A stretch of 11,247 nucleotides of DNA from Ectopseudomonas composti (GCA_946886245.1 CAMPIF010000092.1:1-11247); one strand, 5' to 3'; positions 1 to 7,458 are shown, counted from the stretch's first letter. Numbers and translations: made by a program. Notes: a model not told the origin generated them from the sequence alone.

Positions 1-558
1 GTCGACGATCAGCACCAGCTCCTCGCGGTCCAGGCTCGACTCGTAGTCGAAGGCCGCCGCGATGGGCTCGTACTGGAACGACACGTCCTTGAAACCGAGC
101 TTGTGCGCCACGGCCACCAGGGTGTTCTGTGCGTCCTGATCGGCAGCCGGGTCGTCATCGACGAAGAACACCGGGCGGCCCAGCACCACCTCCTCGAAGG
201 CACGTTCGGCCTGGGTTTCGGCACGCTTCTTCAGCTCGCCGATGAAGAAGCCGAGCAGGTCCTTGAACGGCAGGGCGCTGCCCAGCACGGTGGTTTCGCT
301 CTTCAGCAGCTTGGAGCCCAGCAGGCTTTTCAGCGAGCGCATCAGGCGCCCTTCGTAGCCTTCCAGATACTCGTACAGGGCCAGGCGGCCATAGACCGGG
401 CGGCGCTCCTCGGTGTTGAAGAAGATCACCGAGGGCATGGTGATCTTGCCGTCTTCCAGCGACAGCAAACTGTCCTGGCCGGGGCGCAGCCAGCCGACGG
501 TGGAATTGGAGGTGCCGAAGTCGATGCCTAAGGCGCGGGCGGGCGTGGAAAAGGACAT
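1..558 (-). CDS. yegD: YegD-type Hsp70-family chaperone, N-terminal part (3' end outside window)
   Basis: A cytoplasmic ATP-binding protein of the Hsp70/actin fold. Only the first 186 residues are in the window, and the reading frame is open to the left edge. The phosphate-1 loop is clear at residues 11-19 (GIDFGTSNS), and a YegD-like stretch follows (MPSVIFF at 41-47, RSLKSLLGS at 74-82, EPIAAAFDYE at 164-173). The fragment ends just before where the second phosphate loop should start. Family members are usually about 420-450 residues, shorter than DnaK because they lack the normal substrate-binding lid, so the client and role are poorly defined. The ATG at 558 is chosen because family similarity begins directly after it; no good Shine-Dalgarno precedes it. 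A sigma-70-type promoter lies about 100 bp upstream. Family assignment is secure; orthology to E. coli YegD is inferred. Confidence 0.88.
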   Translation of the reverse strand, partial: MSFSTPARALGIDFGTSNSTVGWLRPGQDSLLSLEDGKITMPSVIFFNTEERRPVYGRLALYEYLEGYEGRLMRSLKSLLGSKLLKSETTVLGSALPFKDLLGFFIGELKKRAETQAERAFEEVVLGRPVFFVDDDPAADQDAQNTLVAVAHKLGFKDVSFQYEPIAAAFDYESSLDREELVLIVD

Positions 559-656
559 GGAGCGCAGGACCAGAGTGATTGCCGGGAAAGTGTTCTGCGT
601 CGCCGGACGACGCCCCAGCGTGCTGCCTGAGGTGGCAGGTCACGAAACGGCCGCGC

Positions 657-684
657 ATTCTATGTCAGTGCGTGGGGTTGTCAA
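657..684 (-). promoter_or_regulatory. Sigma-70-type promoter for the yegD-like gene
   Basis: On the minus strand a perfect TTGACA (684-679) is followed after 16 bp by TAGAAT (662-657), one base from the consensus -10. Transcription would start near 650 and leave a leader of about 90 nt before the ATG at 558. I see no sigma-32-like CTTGAA/CCCCAT pair in the gap, so the gene may be housekeeping rather than heat-shock controlled. The rest of 559-823 holds only a short direct repeat (CATGCGCGC twice around 719-738) and a small hairpin (775-787). The promoter is inferred from sequence only. Confidence 0.6.
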
Positions 685-823
685 ATGTGTGGAGCGCCGG
701 TAGCGGTTGTTCGCTCGCCATGCGCGCCATGCGCGCCACCCAGCGGCCTTGTCAGGACGCTGGTGTGGCGCGAGGGTTGCGTCAACCGCAGCGGGCTGGC
801 GCCGGGCGTTCAGCCGGCAATTG

Positions 824-2137
824 TCAGCGAATTTTGAAGTACTCACGGTGAAACCGTGTTTCGGGCAGGCCGCAGGCCGACCAGTCCTGCAACAGCCGGT
901 CGCCCAGACCGAACGGGCCGCAGAACCACAGGCTGGTGTCGTCGAGGCCGCCAGTCGTCGCGCGGATTTTCTCCAGATCGAGATGGCCATCGCGCGATTG
1001 ATGGATCAGGTGCAGGCGCACGCCAGCGCGCTGGCACAGGTCCGCTACACGTTTGTTCAGGGGCGATTGTTCGGGCGTACAGAAGAAGAAATGCAGGTCG
1101 CTGTCTGGCCGTTGTGCCGCCGGGTTGGCTGCCAGATGCTCCAGTCGGGAAATGAACGGCGCCACGCCTACGCCACCGCCGACCCATACCTGGGCGCCGT
1201 CGCTAGCGGCGAAGGTGAAGCGTCCATAGGGCCCTTCGAGCTGCATGCGGCTGCCGATTGCCAGTGACTGCATCAGGCGCGAGGTATCGTCACCCAGCAC
1301 CTTGACGCAAAAACTGATGGTGCTCGGGTCGGTGTCGGAAGATGCGATGCTGAACGGATGCGGGTCCCGGGTGTTGGCAAAGCGCACGAAGGCAAATTGA
1401 CCGGGTTTGAACCTCAGGCGGTCATCGTCCATGCGGCAGTGGATTTCCATGACGCCGTCGGCGTGGCGCACGATGTCCTGCACGCTGCCTGTGTAGTGTT
1501 TCCCGCGTTGGTCCAGACCGAACAGGATGGCCAGCGCGGCCAGGCAGCCAACCAGGGCCGCGAGCACCACCCAGGCCCCGGTCAGCGTTGGCCAGAGGGC
1601 ATCCGGCAGCAGGACGATGGCGTGGAAGGTGGCGGCAATGAATACCAGCGGAAAGGCTTTGTGCAGCCGCCGAAACCAGTGGTAGGGGATGTATTTGATC
1701 AGTGCCAGCAGTACCAGCGTGATGGCGATGTAACCCAGCCACTCGCCGATGTCCTTGGCCGGGTCGCGCAAGAACTCGAAGACGCGTTCCGGGGCATTGC
1801 CTGACTTCGCCGGTCGGGTCAGCCAGCCAGCCTTGGCCATCGATTTCGGGACGATCTCCATCATCCAGTGCACGAACACCAGGACGCCGGCGCTGATGCC
1901 CAGCCATTTGTGCAGTCGATAGCTCTGGTCGAGGCCTCCGAGCAGGTCTTCCAGCCACATCGGGCGTGTGGCCAGCAGCGTGATCAAGGCCATCAATGAG
2001 TAGGCGACGATACCGCTGAGGATGATGCTGTTGCCTCGCAGCGTCCAGAAGTCGCTGCCCGGCCCCCCCTGCGCCAGCATGCTGATCAGCCAGATGGCGA
2101 TAGGCAGGATCAGAGCCAGCCAGAACCAGCGCTTCAT
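824..2137 (-). CDS. Ferric-reductase-like membrane oxidoreductase (haem transmembrane domain plus FAD/NAD(P)H domain)
   Basis: A 437-residue membrane flavocytochrome of the ferric reductase/NADPH oxidase superfamily. Such proteins pass electrons from NAD(P)H through FAD to membrane haem and on to an acceptor such as ferric iron or oxygen. The N-terminal half has about six hydrophobic helices (roughly 4-22, 36-55, 78-94, 132-150, 160-178, 186-207), with candidate haem-ligand histidines H76, H90, H159 and H172. The C-terminal half has the FAD motif HPFS at 260-263, a pyridine-nucleotide loop VGGGVGVAP at 319-327, CGPFG at 406-410, and an aromatic end (EYFKIR). The ATG at 2137 is chosen because AGAGG precedes it at good spacing and the first helix starts at once; a longer in-frame start at 2275 would place the upstream ANR-like site inside the gene. 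The acceptor is unknown. No partner subunit is adjacent. Confidence 0.87.
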   Translation of the reverse strand: MKRWFWLALILPIAIWLISMLAQGGPGSDFWTLRGNSIILSGIVAYSLMALITLLATRPMWLEDLLGGLDQSYRLHKWLGISAGVLVFVHWMMEIVPKSMAKAGWLTRPAKSGNAPERVFEFLRDPAKDIGEWLGYIAITLVLLALIKYIPYHWFRRLHKAFPLVFIAATFHAIVLLPDALWPTLTGAWVVLAALVGCLAALAILFGLDQRGKHYTGSVQDIVRHADGVMEIHCRMDDDRLRFKPGQFAFVRFANTRDPHPFSIASSDTDPSTISFCVKVLGDDTSRLMQSLAIGSRMQLEGPYGRFTFAASDGAQVWVGGGVGVAPFISRLEHLAANPAAQRPDSDLHFFFCTPEQSPLNKRVADLCQRAGVRLHLIHQSRDGHLDLEKIRATTGGLDDTSLWFCGPFGLGDRLLQDWSACGLPETRFHREYFKIR

Positions 2138-2208
2138 GGCATTTACCTCTAGGGCGTGAAAAGGATTGCGTGCGTCGGCCCGACGTGGGAAGCCGATTCT
2201 TGTCACGA

Positions 2209-2250
2209 AAATTACAACGATATCCTTCAGCGCCCTTTGAGCTGGATCAA
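2209..2250 (-). promoter_or_regulatory. ANR/FNR-type box and candidate -10 upstream of the reductase gene
   Basis: Read on the minus strand, 2250-2237 is TTGATCCAGCTCAA, one mismatch from the FNR/ANR consensus TTGAT-N4-ATCAA. A TAATTT hexamer (2214-2209) begins 22 bp past the box, which is where a -10 element would sit if the box were centred at about -41.5, the usual class II activator position. The start would then be near 2202, some 65 nt before the ATG at 2137. This suggests induction by the oxygen-sensing regulator ANR at low oxygen. The site is seen in the sequence; the regulator and the direction of control are inferred. Confidence 0.55.
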
Positions 2251-2351
2251 TCCCTAGTGAGGAGCGGCGGGACATTGCGCAGCCGCCATGACGGGCCTCG
2301 CCTGCGCGTCAGCGCGGCCTTTTCGACGCTGTCAGGCACTGCATCGAGCGC

Positions 2352-3323
2352 TCATGATCCCTTGGCGTCTTGCTGGCGGCGTTGCCATTGGCTCCACTCG
2401 AAGCCCAGCACCACCAGGAGCGAAAGCGCAAAGGGCAGCAGCAGGTAGAACACGCGGAACACGATCAAGGCAGCCAGCACGTCGGCGGCGGGAATTTCCG
2501 GCAGGGCCGCCAGGAAGGTCACTTCCAGCACGCCCAGGCCGCCCGGCGCGTGGGACAGCAGCGCCAGCGAGAAGGAGGCGAGGAACACGCCGAGCACCAC
2601 CAGGTAGCCGGGGTGATTGTCGGCTGGCAGGGCGAAGTAGATGATCGCCGCCGCACAGAGCAACTCCAGCGGGCCGGCCAGCAACTGCCGAGCGACGATG
2701 GGCAGGCGCGGATATTCCACGTGCAGCTTGCCCAGGGTCCAGGGTTTGAACTGGCGCCAGGAGCCCAGCACGTAGAGACCGACCAGGCTCAGCAGCACGC
2801 TGCCAATGACCATGGAGACCAGCGGCGTGATGTTGGCGACCCGGTGGATCAGGTCGGGCTGGGCAATCAATACGCAGCCGCTGGCCAGCAGGGTGCCGAG
2901 GGCGAAGGTGAAGGAACAGAAGACGATGAGGAGGCCGATTTCCTGCGGCGTCAGGCCCTTGCTGCGGTAGGCGCGGTAACGCACCACCGCACCGGAGAAT
3001 ACCGAGGCACCGATGTTGTGGGCCAGGGCATAGGTGGTGAAGGAGCACAGGGTGATGAAACGCCAGGGAATCTGCTTGCCGAGGTGGGCAATGGCTATGC
3101 GGTCGTACCAGGCCAGGGCCCAATAAGCGCCCAGGGTGGCACCGGCAGCCAGCAGCCAGTTCAGATGGCTGATCGCACGCAGGCTGTCGGCGATCTCGTC
3201 GAGGGAGATGGTGCGCAACTCGCGGTAAAGCAGGAAACAGGACGCCACGACGGCGACCAGACCGATCAGGGTCCAGATCAGGTCGCTGCGTTTCAGCTTG
3301 GGTTTGGCTTCGACAACGGACAC
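2352..3323 (-). CDS. Lysylphosphatidylglycerol synthase transmembrane (YbhN/UPF0104-type) membrane protein
   Basis: A 323-residue polytopic inner-membrane protein matching the flippase-like transmembrane region of MprF (lysylphosphatidylglycerol synthase). It has about eight hydrophobic segments (near 15-33, 56-71, 89-110, 127-152, 167-187, 213-230, 238-258, 283-307) and the family signature GGLGVLE at 261-267, with VRYRAY at 114-119. The cytosolic aminoacyl-transferase domain of full MprF (about 840-870 residues) is absent, so this protein is not expected to make lysyl-PG itself; stand-alone members are thought to move lipids, but the substrate is unproven. It starts with GTG at 3323, supported by GAGGAG six bases upstream. 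It lies 181 bp downstream of yqaA and 214 bp upstream of the reductase, in the same direction. A weak TTGAGC-N17-GATACT pair in the upstream gap might be its own promoter. Confidence 0.87.
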   Translation of the reverse strand: MSVVEAKPKLKRSDLIWTLIGLVAVVASCFLLYRELRTISLDEIADSLRAISHLNWLLAAGATLGAYWALAWYDRIAIAHLGKQIPWRFITLCSFTTYALAHNIGASVFSGAVVRYRAYRSKGLTPQEIGLLIVFCSFTFALGTLLASGCVLIAQPDLIHRVANITPLVSMVIGSVLLSLVGLYVLGSWRQFKPWTLGKLHVEYPRLPIVARQLLAGPLELLCAAAIIYFALPADNHPGYLVVLGVFLASFSLALLSHAPGGLGVLEVTFLAALPEIPAADVLAALIVFRVFYLLLPFALSLLVVLGFEWSQWQRRQQDAKGS

Positions 3324-3437
3324 TGCAACTCCTCGCTCTACAGGCCCGGTAGGCGATCTTGCCGGCCAGGAAGCCTGTCGAGGCTAATGTTCACGACCTT
3401 GTAGGTCGGCTCGCGACGGCCGCAGACTGAGGCTGCT

Positions 3438-3457
3438 CTGCGCGGCGCGCTGCGCAG
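3438..3457. repeat. 20-bp near-perfect GC palindrome between yqaA and the YbhN-type gene
   Basis: CTGCGC and GCGCAG arms flank G-GCGCGC-T, so the whole 20 bp is a palindrome apart from one non-complementary pair (G/T, which could wobble in RNA). It lies about 48 nt after the yqaA stop on the minus strand. With no U-tract it is not a classical terminator. It may be a transcription-slowing hairpin or have no role. Confidence 0.35.
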
Positions 3458-3504
3458 TATCGGCGAGGCACTGCTTTCGCTCAACAGGCACGCACCTATC
3501 CGCC

Positions 3505-3942
3505 TCAGGCCCAGGCCAGCGTGATGGCGGCCAGCACGGCGTAGCGACCGGCTTTGGCCAGGGTGACGATGGCGACGAATATCCACAGGCGCTCACGCAT
3601 CACTCCCGCGACCAGGGTCAGTGGATCGCCGATCACCGGCATCCAGCTCAGCAGCAGCGACCAGCGCCCATAGCGCGCGTACCAGCCCTGTGCCTGCTGC
3701 AGCCGAGCCGGGCTGACCGGGAACCAGCGGCGCTCGCGATAGTGCTCGATGGAGCGGCCCAACAGCCAGTTGATCCAGGAGCCCAGCACATTGCCCAGGG
3801 TCGCCACCAGCAGCAAGGCCCAGAGTGGATGCTGGCCTGCCAGCAGGAGGGCGACCAGCACCGCTTCGGATTGCAGCGGCAGCAGCGTCGCTGCGCCGAA
3901 GGCAGAGATAAACAATGCCGGATAGGCGGACAGACTCAGCAT
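3505..3942 (-). CDS. yqaA: YqaA-family (DedA/SNARE-associated-like) inner-membrane protein
   Basis: A 145-residue membrane protein that lines up with E. coli YqaA (142 residues) along its length. The shared features are an N-terminal helix ending in ATLLPLQSE (18-26), a glycine-rich second helix (about 41-62), and the diagnostic LLLSWMPVIGDPLTLVAG at 96-113, followed by two more hydrophobic stretches to the C-terminus. The family is a short relative of DedA/VTT-domain proteins, which are linked to lipid scrambling and envelope homeostasis; the role of YqaA itself is not settled. The ATG at 3942 is fixed by alignment to the family N-terminus. No Shine-Dalgarno is visible, and a GC hairpin ends 10 nt upstream. 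It follows the VC0807-type gene after 34 bp, so the two are probably co-transcribed and perhaps translationally linked. Confidence 0.88.
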   Translation of the reverse strand: MLSLSAYPALFISAFGAATLLPLQSEAVLVALLLAGQHPLWALLLVATLGNVLGSWINWLLGRSIEHYRERRWFPVSPARLQQAQGWYARYGRWSLLLSWMPVIGDPLTLVAGVMRERLWIFVAIVTLAKAGRYAVLAAITLAWA

Positions 3943-3952
3943 GGCAGGAGCA

Positions 3953-3972
3953 CGCCGGCCGTTGGGCCGGCG
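3953..3972 (-). other. 8-bp GC stem-loop in the gap before yqaA
   Basis: CGCCGGCC (3953-3960) and GGCCGGCG (3965-3972) are perfectly complementary with a four-base loop. On the minus-strand transcript the hairpin begins four bases after the stop codon of the VC0807-type gene and ends 10 bases before the yqaA start. There is no U-tract, so it is more likely to affect translation initiation or mRNA ends than to be a strong terminator. The structure is seen; the function is inferred. Confidence 0.4.
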
Positions 3973-3976
3973 GGGG

Positions 3977-4705
3977 TCAGGACTGCGATTCCTGGCCGCT
4001 GTTGGCCATGATCTCTTCCAGGCTCAGGCCGGTCAGGCCGTGAATGGTCTTCCACAGGTAGTAGAAGATGGCCATCAGCATGATCATCGAGGGAATGGCG
4101 ATCATCGGGTAGCTGAGCAGGGTCATGCGCCCCAGTTCGTCATTGAACGCCTCGGTGCCGGCCGGACTGACCACGATCCACTTGGCCAGCACGTAGTTCA
4201 TGAACGAGGAAAAGAAGAAGGTGCCGCTGAGCCAGTAGGTCGCGCGCATCAGGCGCGTCTCGAAGTGCTCGACATGACCGCCTTGCTCCAGACGGTCGTG
4301 GATCTTGTCGATGTTGAGCACCGTCTTGTTGAACAGCAGGGTGCGAATCAGCGGGTAGCGGGTGCGTGTCGAAACCAGCACGGCAACGCCGATCAGGCCG
4401 GGAATCAGTGCTTCCTTGACTGCCAGCCACTGGGTGTCGAGTTTGAGCAGGCCGATACCACCGGTCAGCGCGACGCTGATCAGGCCGAGCAGGGCGATGA
4501 AGTTGAATTTGCGGTATCGGATCAGCTCGAACGCGCCCCAGCCCAGTGGGAACGCCAGGGCCAGGATCAGCGCGCCATCGGCGCCGAGGCGGTGCTCGCC
4601 ACTGAGCTTCATCAGGATGAACGAGGGGATCAGGATGCTGATGGCCAGGTCGATCAGCGGGCGGGGCTTGTGCGTCGGGGTACGGCTGTCAGTAGTGGCG
4701 GTCAT
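3977..4705 (-). CDS. VC0807-family multispanning membrane protein, function unknown
   Basis: A 242-residue inner-membrane protein that I recognise as the VC0807 type found across Pseudomonas and Vibrio; no reaction is known for the family. Six hydrophobic segments can be placed near residues 18-33, 45-62, 67-85, 97-113, 155-175 and 198-217. A polar, charged stretch at about 114-153 (containing NIDKIHDRLEQ) lies between helices four and five, and both ends are soluble. There are no cysteine or histidine clusters that would suggest metal or redox chemistry. The ATG at 4705 has only a poor Shine-Dalgarno. The gene is divergent from the sugar-type binding protein gene at 4871, with 165 bp between them, and heads a minus-strand run with yqaA 34 bp behind. 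Family assignment is from sequence likeness recalled, not searched. Confidence 0.75.
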   Translation of the reverse strand: MTATTDSRTPTHKPRPLIDLAISILIPSFILMKLSGEHRLGADGALILALAFPLGWGAFELIRYRKFNFIALLGLISVALTGGIGLLKLDTQWLAVKEALIPGLIGVAVLVSTRTRYPLIRTLLFNKTVLNIDKIHDRLEQGGHVEHFETRLMRATYWLSGTFFFSSFMNYVLAKWIVVSPAGTEAFNDELGRMTLLSYPMIAIPSMIMLMAIFYYLWKTIHGLTGLSLEEIMANSGQESQS

Positions 4706-4870
4706 GGTAGCTGGAGTCTGCGTAGGAACGCCGATGATCGCCTGCCCGGCTCGCCAGGGCTAGTCCGACCGTCGGTTTTGAATGTGAAAAAGTATGAGTC
4801 GACAGCCATCTGACAGGAGAGAAGAGCTGGCTGGCGATGCTAAAGTGATGGCAGGGCCTGGGAGTCGAAC

Positions 4871-5794
4871 ATGCCAAGAATCATCCCTTTCATTTGCTTG
4901 TTGCTGGCGGCGCTTTTTCTGACGCCTGTGCCGGCCTGGGCACGGGACTGCATCGGTATGGTGCCGGCCGGTACTTCGGCGTTCTGGAGCGAGCTCGAGG
5001 CCGGCGCGAGACGCACTGCAGGCGATCTGCAACTGGAACTCTACACGCGCGGCCCGACCCAGGAAGGTAGCGTCGAGGTGCAGTTGCAACTGATAGATCG
5101 TGTGCTTGCACAGGGTTGCAAGGCACTGATCATCGCCCCGGCTGGCGATGCCATCGATACCCGGATCGCGGCCTTGCGTGCCGACGGTATTCCCACCGTC
5201 TATGTCGACCGCGGCGTTGCGGGGGATGGCGCCTACGCGCTGGTGGCGACCGACAACTTCCTCGCAGGTCAGTTGGCCGGGCAACAACTCGCCGAGCGCC
5301 TCGGGCAGGGTGGCCGAGTCGGGTTATTGCGTTTACGTCCCGGGCTGCAATCGACCGAGGAGCGTGAGCGCGGCTTTCTGCTGGCGGCACAGGCGTCCGG
5401 GCTGCAGGTGGTGTTCGACACCTACCTGGGTGATGACCGCCAGCGCATCGTCGATGCCCTGAGCGAGCAGTTGCCCAGGCTCGACGGCCTGTTCAGCCCC
5501 AACGGCACCAGCACCCGAGCGACCCTCGCGGCTCTGCGCCAACTGGGCAAGGCCGGAGCGGTGGACTTCGTCGGCTTCGATGGAGGCGACCTGCTGTTCG
5601 ATGCCGTGCGCGAAGGACATATTCACGCCCTGTTGCTTCAGCAGCCGCAGGCCATGGGCGATCATGCGGTGCGCCTGGTGCATCGGGCCCTGAGTGGCGA
5701 ACGCGCCATTTCACGCCTGCAACTGTTGCTCGAACCACGGGTACTGACTGCCAGGGATTTGGCCGATATGACCGCGCCGCAACAGCCTTGGTGA
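4871..5794 (+). CDS. Periplasmic sugar-type substrate-binding protein (RbsB/PBP1-like), orphan
   Basis: A 307-residue secreted protein with the two-lobed type 1 periplasmic binding fold used by ribose/galactose binding proteins. A signal peptide covers residues 1-24 (hydrophobic core 4-19, cleavage after PAWA). Ligand-pocket landmarks of the family are present: FW at 38-39, VYVDRG at 110-115 (D113/R114), N211 in SPNGTST, VGFDGGD at 234-240 (D237) and QQPQ at 257-260. The start at 4871 is supported by GGGAG six bases upstream. There is no permease or ATPase nearby, so it either serves a transporter encoded elsewhere or presents its ligand to a sensor kinase or chemoreceptor. The ligand cannot be read from the sequence. 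The 165-bp divergent gap upstream has no convincing promoter; the next gene follows after 79 bp in the same direction. Confidence 0.85.
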   Translation: MPRIIPFICLLLAALFLTPVPAWARDCIGMVPAGTSAFWSELEAGARRTAGDLQLELYTRGPTQEGSVEVQLQLIDRVLAQGCKALIIAPAGDAIDTRIAALRADGIPTVYVDRGVAGDGAYALVATDNFLAGQLAGQQLAERLGQGGRVGLLRLRPGLQSTEERERGFLLAAQASGLQVVFDTYLGDDRQRIVDALSEQLPRLDGLFSPNGTSTRATLAALRQLGKAGAVDFVGFDGGDLLFDAVREGHIHALLLQQPQAMGDHAVRLVHRALSGERAISRLQLLLEPRVLTARDLADMTAPQQPW

Positions 5795-5873
5795 TGGGCA
5801 AAGCGCGGGTTTATGATCCTTGTCCTGGCCGCCCTGAATTCGCTGTAGGGCGCGCTCTAGACGGTGGCCTGCA

Positions 5874-6644
5874 ATGAATCTGAAGTACCTGCTCGCAGTT
5901 CTGTCGTTCTGCAGCTTCTGCGTCAACGTGACGGCTGCCGAGTTGCGGCTGTATACCGAAGACTATCGACCCTTCAGCTATCTCGAGAATGGCAAGCCGA
6001 GTGGCATGGCGGTGGCGGTGGTCGAAGAGTTGATCCGCCGTACCGGCGAGCGGGCGCGCATCGAACTGGTGCCCTGGACACGCGGCTATCACCAGGTTCG
6101 TCATCAGGCCGACACGGCATTGTTCTCCACCGTGCGCACGGCGCCGCGCGAAGCCGATTTTCAGTGGGTCGGACCGATCGCGCGAGGCTATACGCGTTTC
6201 TACACGCTCAAGGACGCCGGGCTGCGAGTCACCAGCCTGGACGACGTGCGCCACCTTGGCACCCTCGCCGTGCCCAAGCAGTGGTACAGCTACGAACTGC
6301 TGCGCGAACAGAAACTGGATAACCTGTATGGCGTGCCGACGCCTCAGGACATGCTGCGCATGTTTCGCCATGGCCGGGTCAAGCTGTTGCTGGCCAACAC
6401 CCTGACCCTCGACGGCATGCTTGCCGAACAGGGCATGAATGCCGGGCAGCTGCAGGCGCAGTTCGACCTGATGACCAATGACTCCTATATCGCCTTTTCC
6501 CTGCAGACGGATGCCGAACGTGTCGCGCGATGGCAGCAGGCGCTGCAGCAGATGCGCCAGGACGGCAGCCTGGAGCGGATCTACCGACACTGGTTGCCGA
6601 CGGCCGATGAGCGGACGTTGGTCGATTTGCTGCGCCTCGAGTGA
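5874..6644 (+). CDS. Periplasmic solute-binding protein, SBP_bac_3 (amino-acid-binding fold), paralogue 1
   Basis: A 256-residue secreted protein of the family-3 solute-binding fold. The signal peptide is about 1-22 (cleavage near VTAA/E). The mature protein opens with LRLYTEDYRPFSY (25-37), followed by GKPSGMAVAVVEEL (40-53), PWTR at 67-70, and ALFSTVRTAPREADFQWVGP at 82-101, the region that normally holds the ligand-contacting Thr/Arg. LAVPKQWYSYELL (131-143) marks the second lobe, and the C-terminus has a typical helix (DGSLERIYRHWLP, 230-242). No transporter genes adjoin it. It is about half identical by eye, nearly without gaps, to the next gene, so the pair arose by tandem duplication. 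The ATG at 5874 has only a weak GGTGG upstream. Ligand unknown; amino acid or another small acid is possible but unproven. Confidence 0.85.
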   Translation: MNLKYLLAVLSFCSFCVNVTAAELRLYTEDYRPFSYLENGKPSGMAVAVVEELIRRTGERARIELVPWTRGYHQVRHQADTALFSTVRTAPREADFQWVGPIARGYTRFYTLKDAGLRVTSLDDVRHLGTLAVPKQWYSYELLREQKLDNLYGVPTPQDMLRMFRHGRVKLLLANTLTLDGMLAEQGMNAGQLQAQFDLMTNDSYIAFSLQTDAERVARWQQALQQMRQDGSLERIYRHWLPTADERTLVDLLRLE

Positions 6645-6696
6645 AGCCGCTGCATGGCGCTCCATGGCTTGCTAGGCTGCACGCGGGAGGAGTGGG

Positions 6697-7458
6697 ATGA
6701 TGATGGGCAAGTGCGCGTATCGATGCTTATGTGTCTTGCTGGTGGCGCTATGCGTGCCGGCGCAGGCCCAGTTGCGTCTGCTCACCGAGGATGCGCCGCC
6801 GATGAGCTTCATGCGCGAGGGCGAGCCCAGCGGCTTCTCCGTCGAGGTGGTCAGAGCGTTGCTGGCGCGCACCGGCGACAGTGGTCAGATCGAATTGATG
6901 CCCTGGACGCGAGCATTGCATCTGGCTCAACAGGAGGAAGATGTCGCGCTGTTTTCCACCGTGCGCACAACCGAGCGCGAGAACAGGTTCCAGTGGGTCG
7001 GGCCCATCGTGGTCGGCACCACCAGCTTCTACTCGCTCAAGTCCCGTGAGCTCGTCATCGATACGTTGGAGCAGGCCGCGGCCAGCGGGCCACTGGCCCT
7101 GCCCAAACAGTGGTACACCTTCGAGACCCTCAGTGCGAGGGGCTTTACCAACCTCTATGGCGTGCCCGGTTCGAAGCAGATGGTGACCATGCTCAAGCAT
7201 GGCAGGGTCAACCTGATTGCTACCGAAGACCTGACCCTGGCTGGTGAGCTGGCCGCTGTCGACCTCAAGCCGCAGGACGTCAAGGCACATGTTCCGTTCA
7301 TGCGTTCGGCCTATTACATCGCCTTCTCCCCACAGACGTCGGTGGTGCGTGTGGTGCGCTGGCAGCGCGCGTTGCAGCAGATGCATGAGGACGGCAGTCT
7401 CGCGGCGATCCTCAGGCGCTGGCTGCCGCATGCGCCGATGCCACCCATCGCTCCGTAG
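6697..7458 (+). CDS. Periplasmic solute-binding protein, SBP_bac_3 fold, paralogue 2
   Basis: A 253-residue tandem paralogue of the preceding gene. The signal peptide ends near residue 24 (PAQA/Q). The shared core is LRLLTEDAPPMSF (26-38), IELMPWTR (65-72), ALFSTVRTTERENRFQWVGP (84-103), LALPKQWYTFETL (133-145), NLYGVPGSKQM (152-162) and DGSLAAILRRWLP (232-244). Differences fall in the N-terminal pocket (APPMSFMREGEP against YRPFSYLENGKP) and after PI (VVGTTS against ARGYTR), so the ligands may differ. Three ATG codons in a row begin at 6697; GGAGGAG at 6686-6692 is spaced four, seven or ten bases from them, and the second (6700) has the most usual spacing. The gap to the previous gene is 52 bp, so co-transcription is likely. 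There is no ABC permease or ATPase in the window. Confidence 0.86.
   Translation: MMMGKCAYRCLCVLLVALCVPAQAQLRLLTEDAPPMSFMREGEPSGFSVEVVRALLARTGDSGQIELMPWTRALHLAQQEEDVALFSTVRTTERENRFQWVGPIVVGTTSFYSLKSRELVIDTLEQAAASGPLALPKQWYTFETLSARGFTNLYGVPGSKQMVTMLKHGRVNLIATEDLTLAGELAAVDLKPQDVKAHVPFMRSAYYIAFSPQTSVVRVVRWQRALQQMHEDGSLAAILRRWLPHAPMPPIAP

Noticed and set aside
775..787. GGTTG-CGT-CAACC hairpin downstream of the reductase gene as a terminator
   Set aside because: The stem is five pairs and no T-run follows on either strand.
2138..2275. Longer start for the reductase (46 extra residues from 2275)
   Set aside because: The extension is polar and unlike a membrane lead-in, covers the ANR-like box and the candidate -10, and the ATG at 2137 has a good ribosome site.
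2370..3404. Long plus-strand open frame (344 codons) opposite the YbhN-type gene
   Set aside because: It is rich in Gln, Gly and Glu from antisense reading of a hydrophobic high-GC gene and has no domain; the minus strand encodes a clear family protein.
3385..3415. Resemblance of GTTCACGACCTTGTAGG near 3390 to parts of the 9512-9658 repeat
   Set aside because: Only short pieces match, in a different order and without the inverted ends, so chance is more likely than a decayed copy.
3941..4813. Plus-strand open frame of 290 codons opposite the VC0807-type gene
   Set aside because: Low-complexity Gln/Gly/Asp composition typical of a shadow frame; the opposite strand has helices in register with a known family.
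5814..5853. Possible promoter or terminator between the first two binding-protein genes
   Set aside because: CGCCCT/AGGGCG pairs over six bases with an 11-base loop and no T-run, and the TTGTCC-N17-CTGTAG pair is too weak to call.
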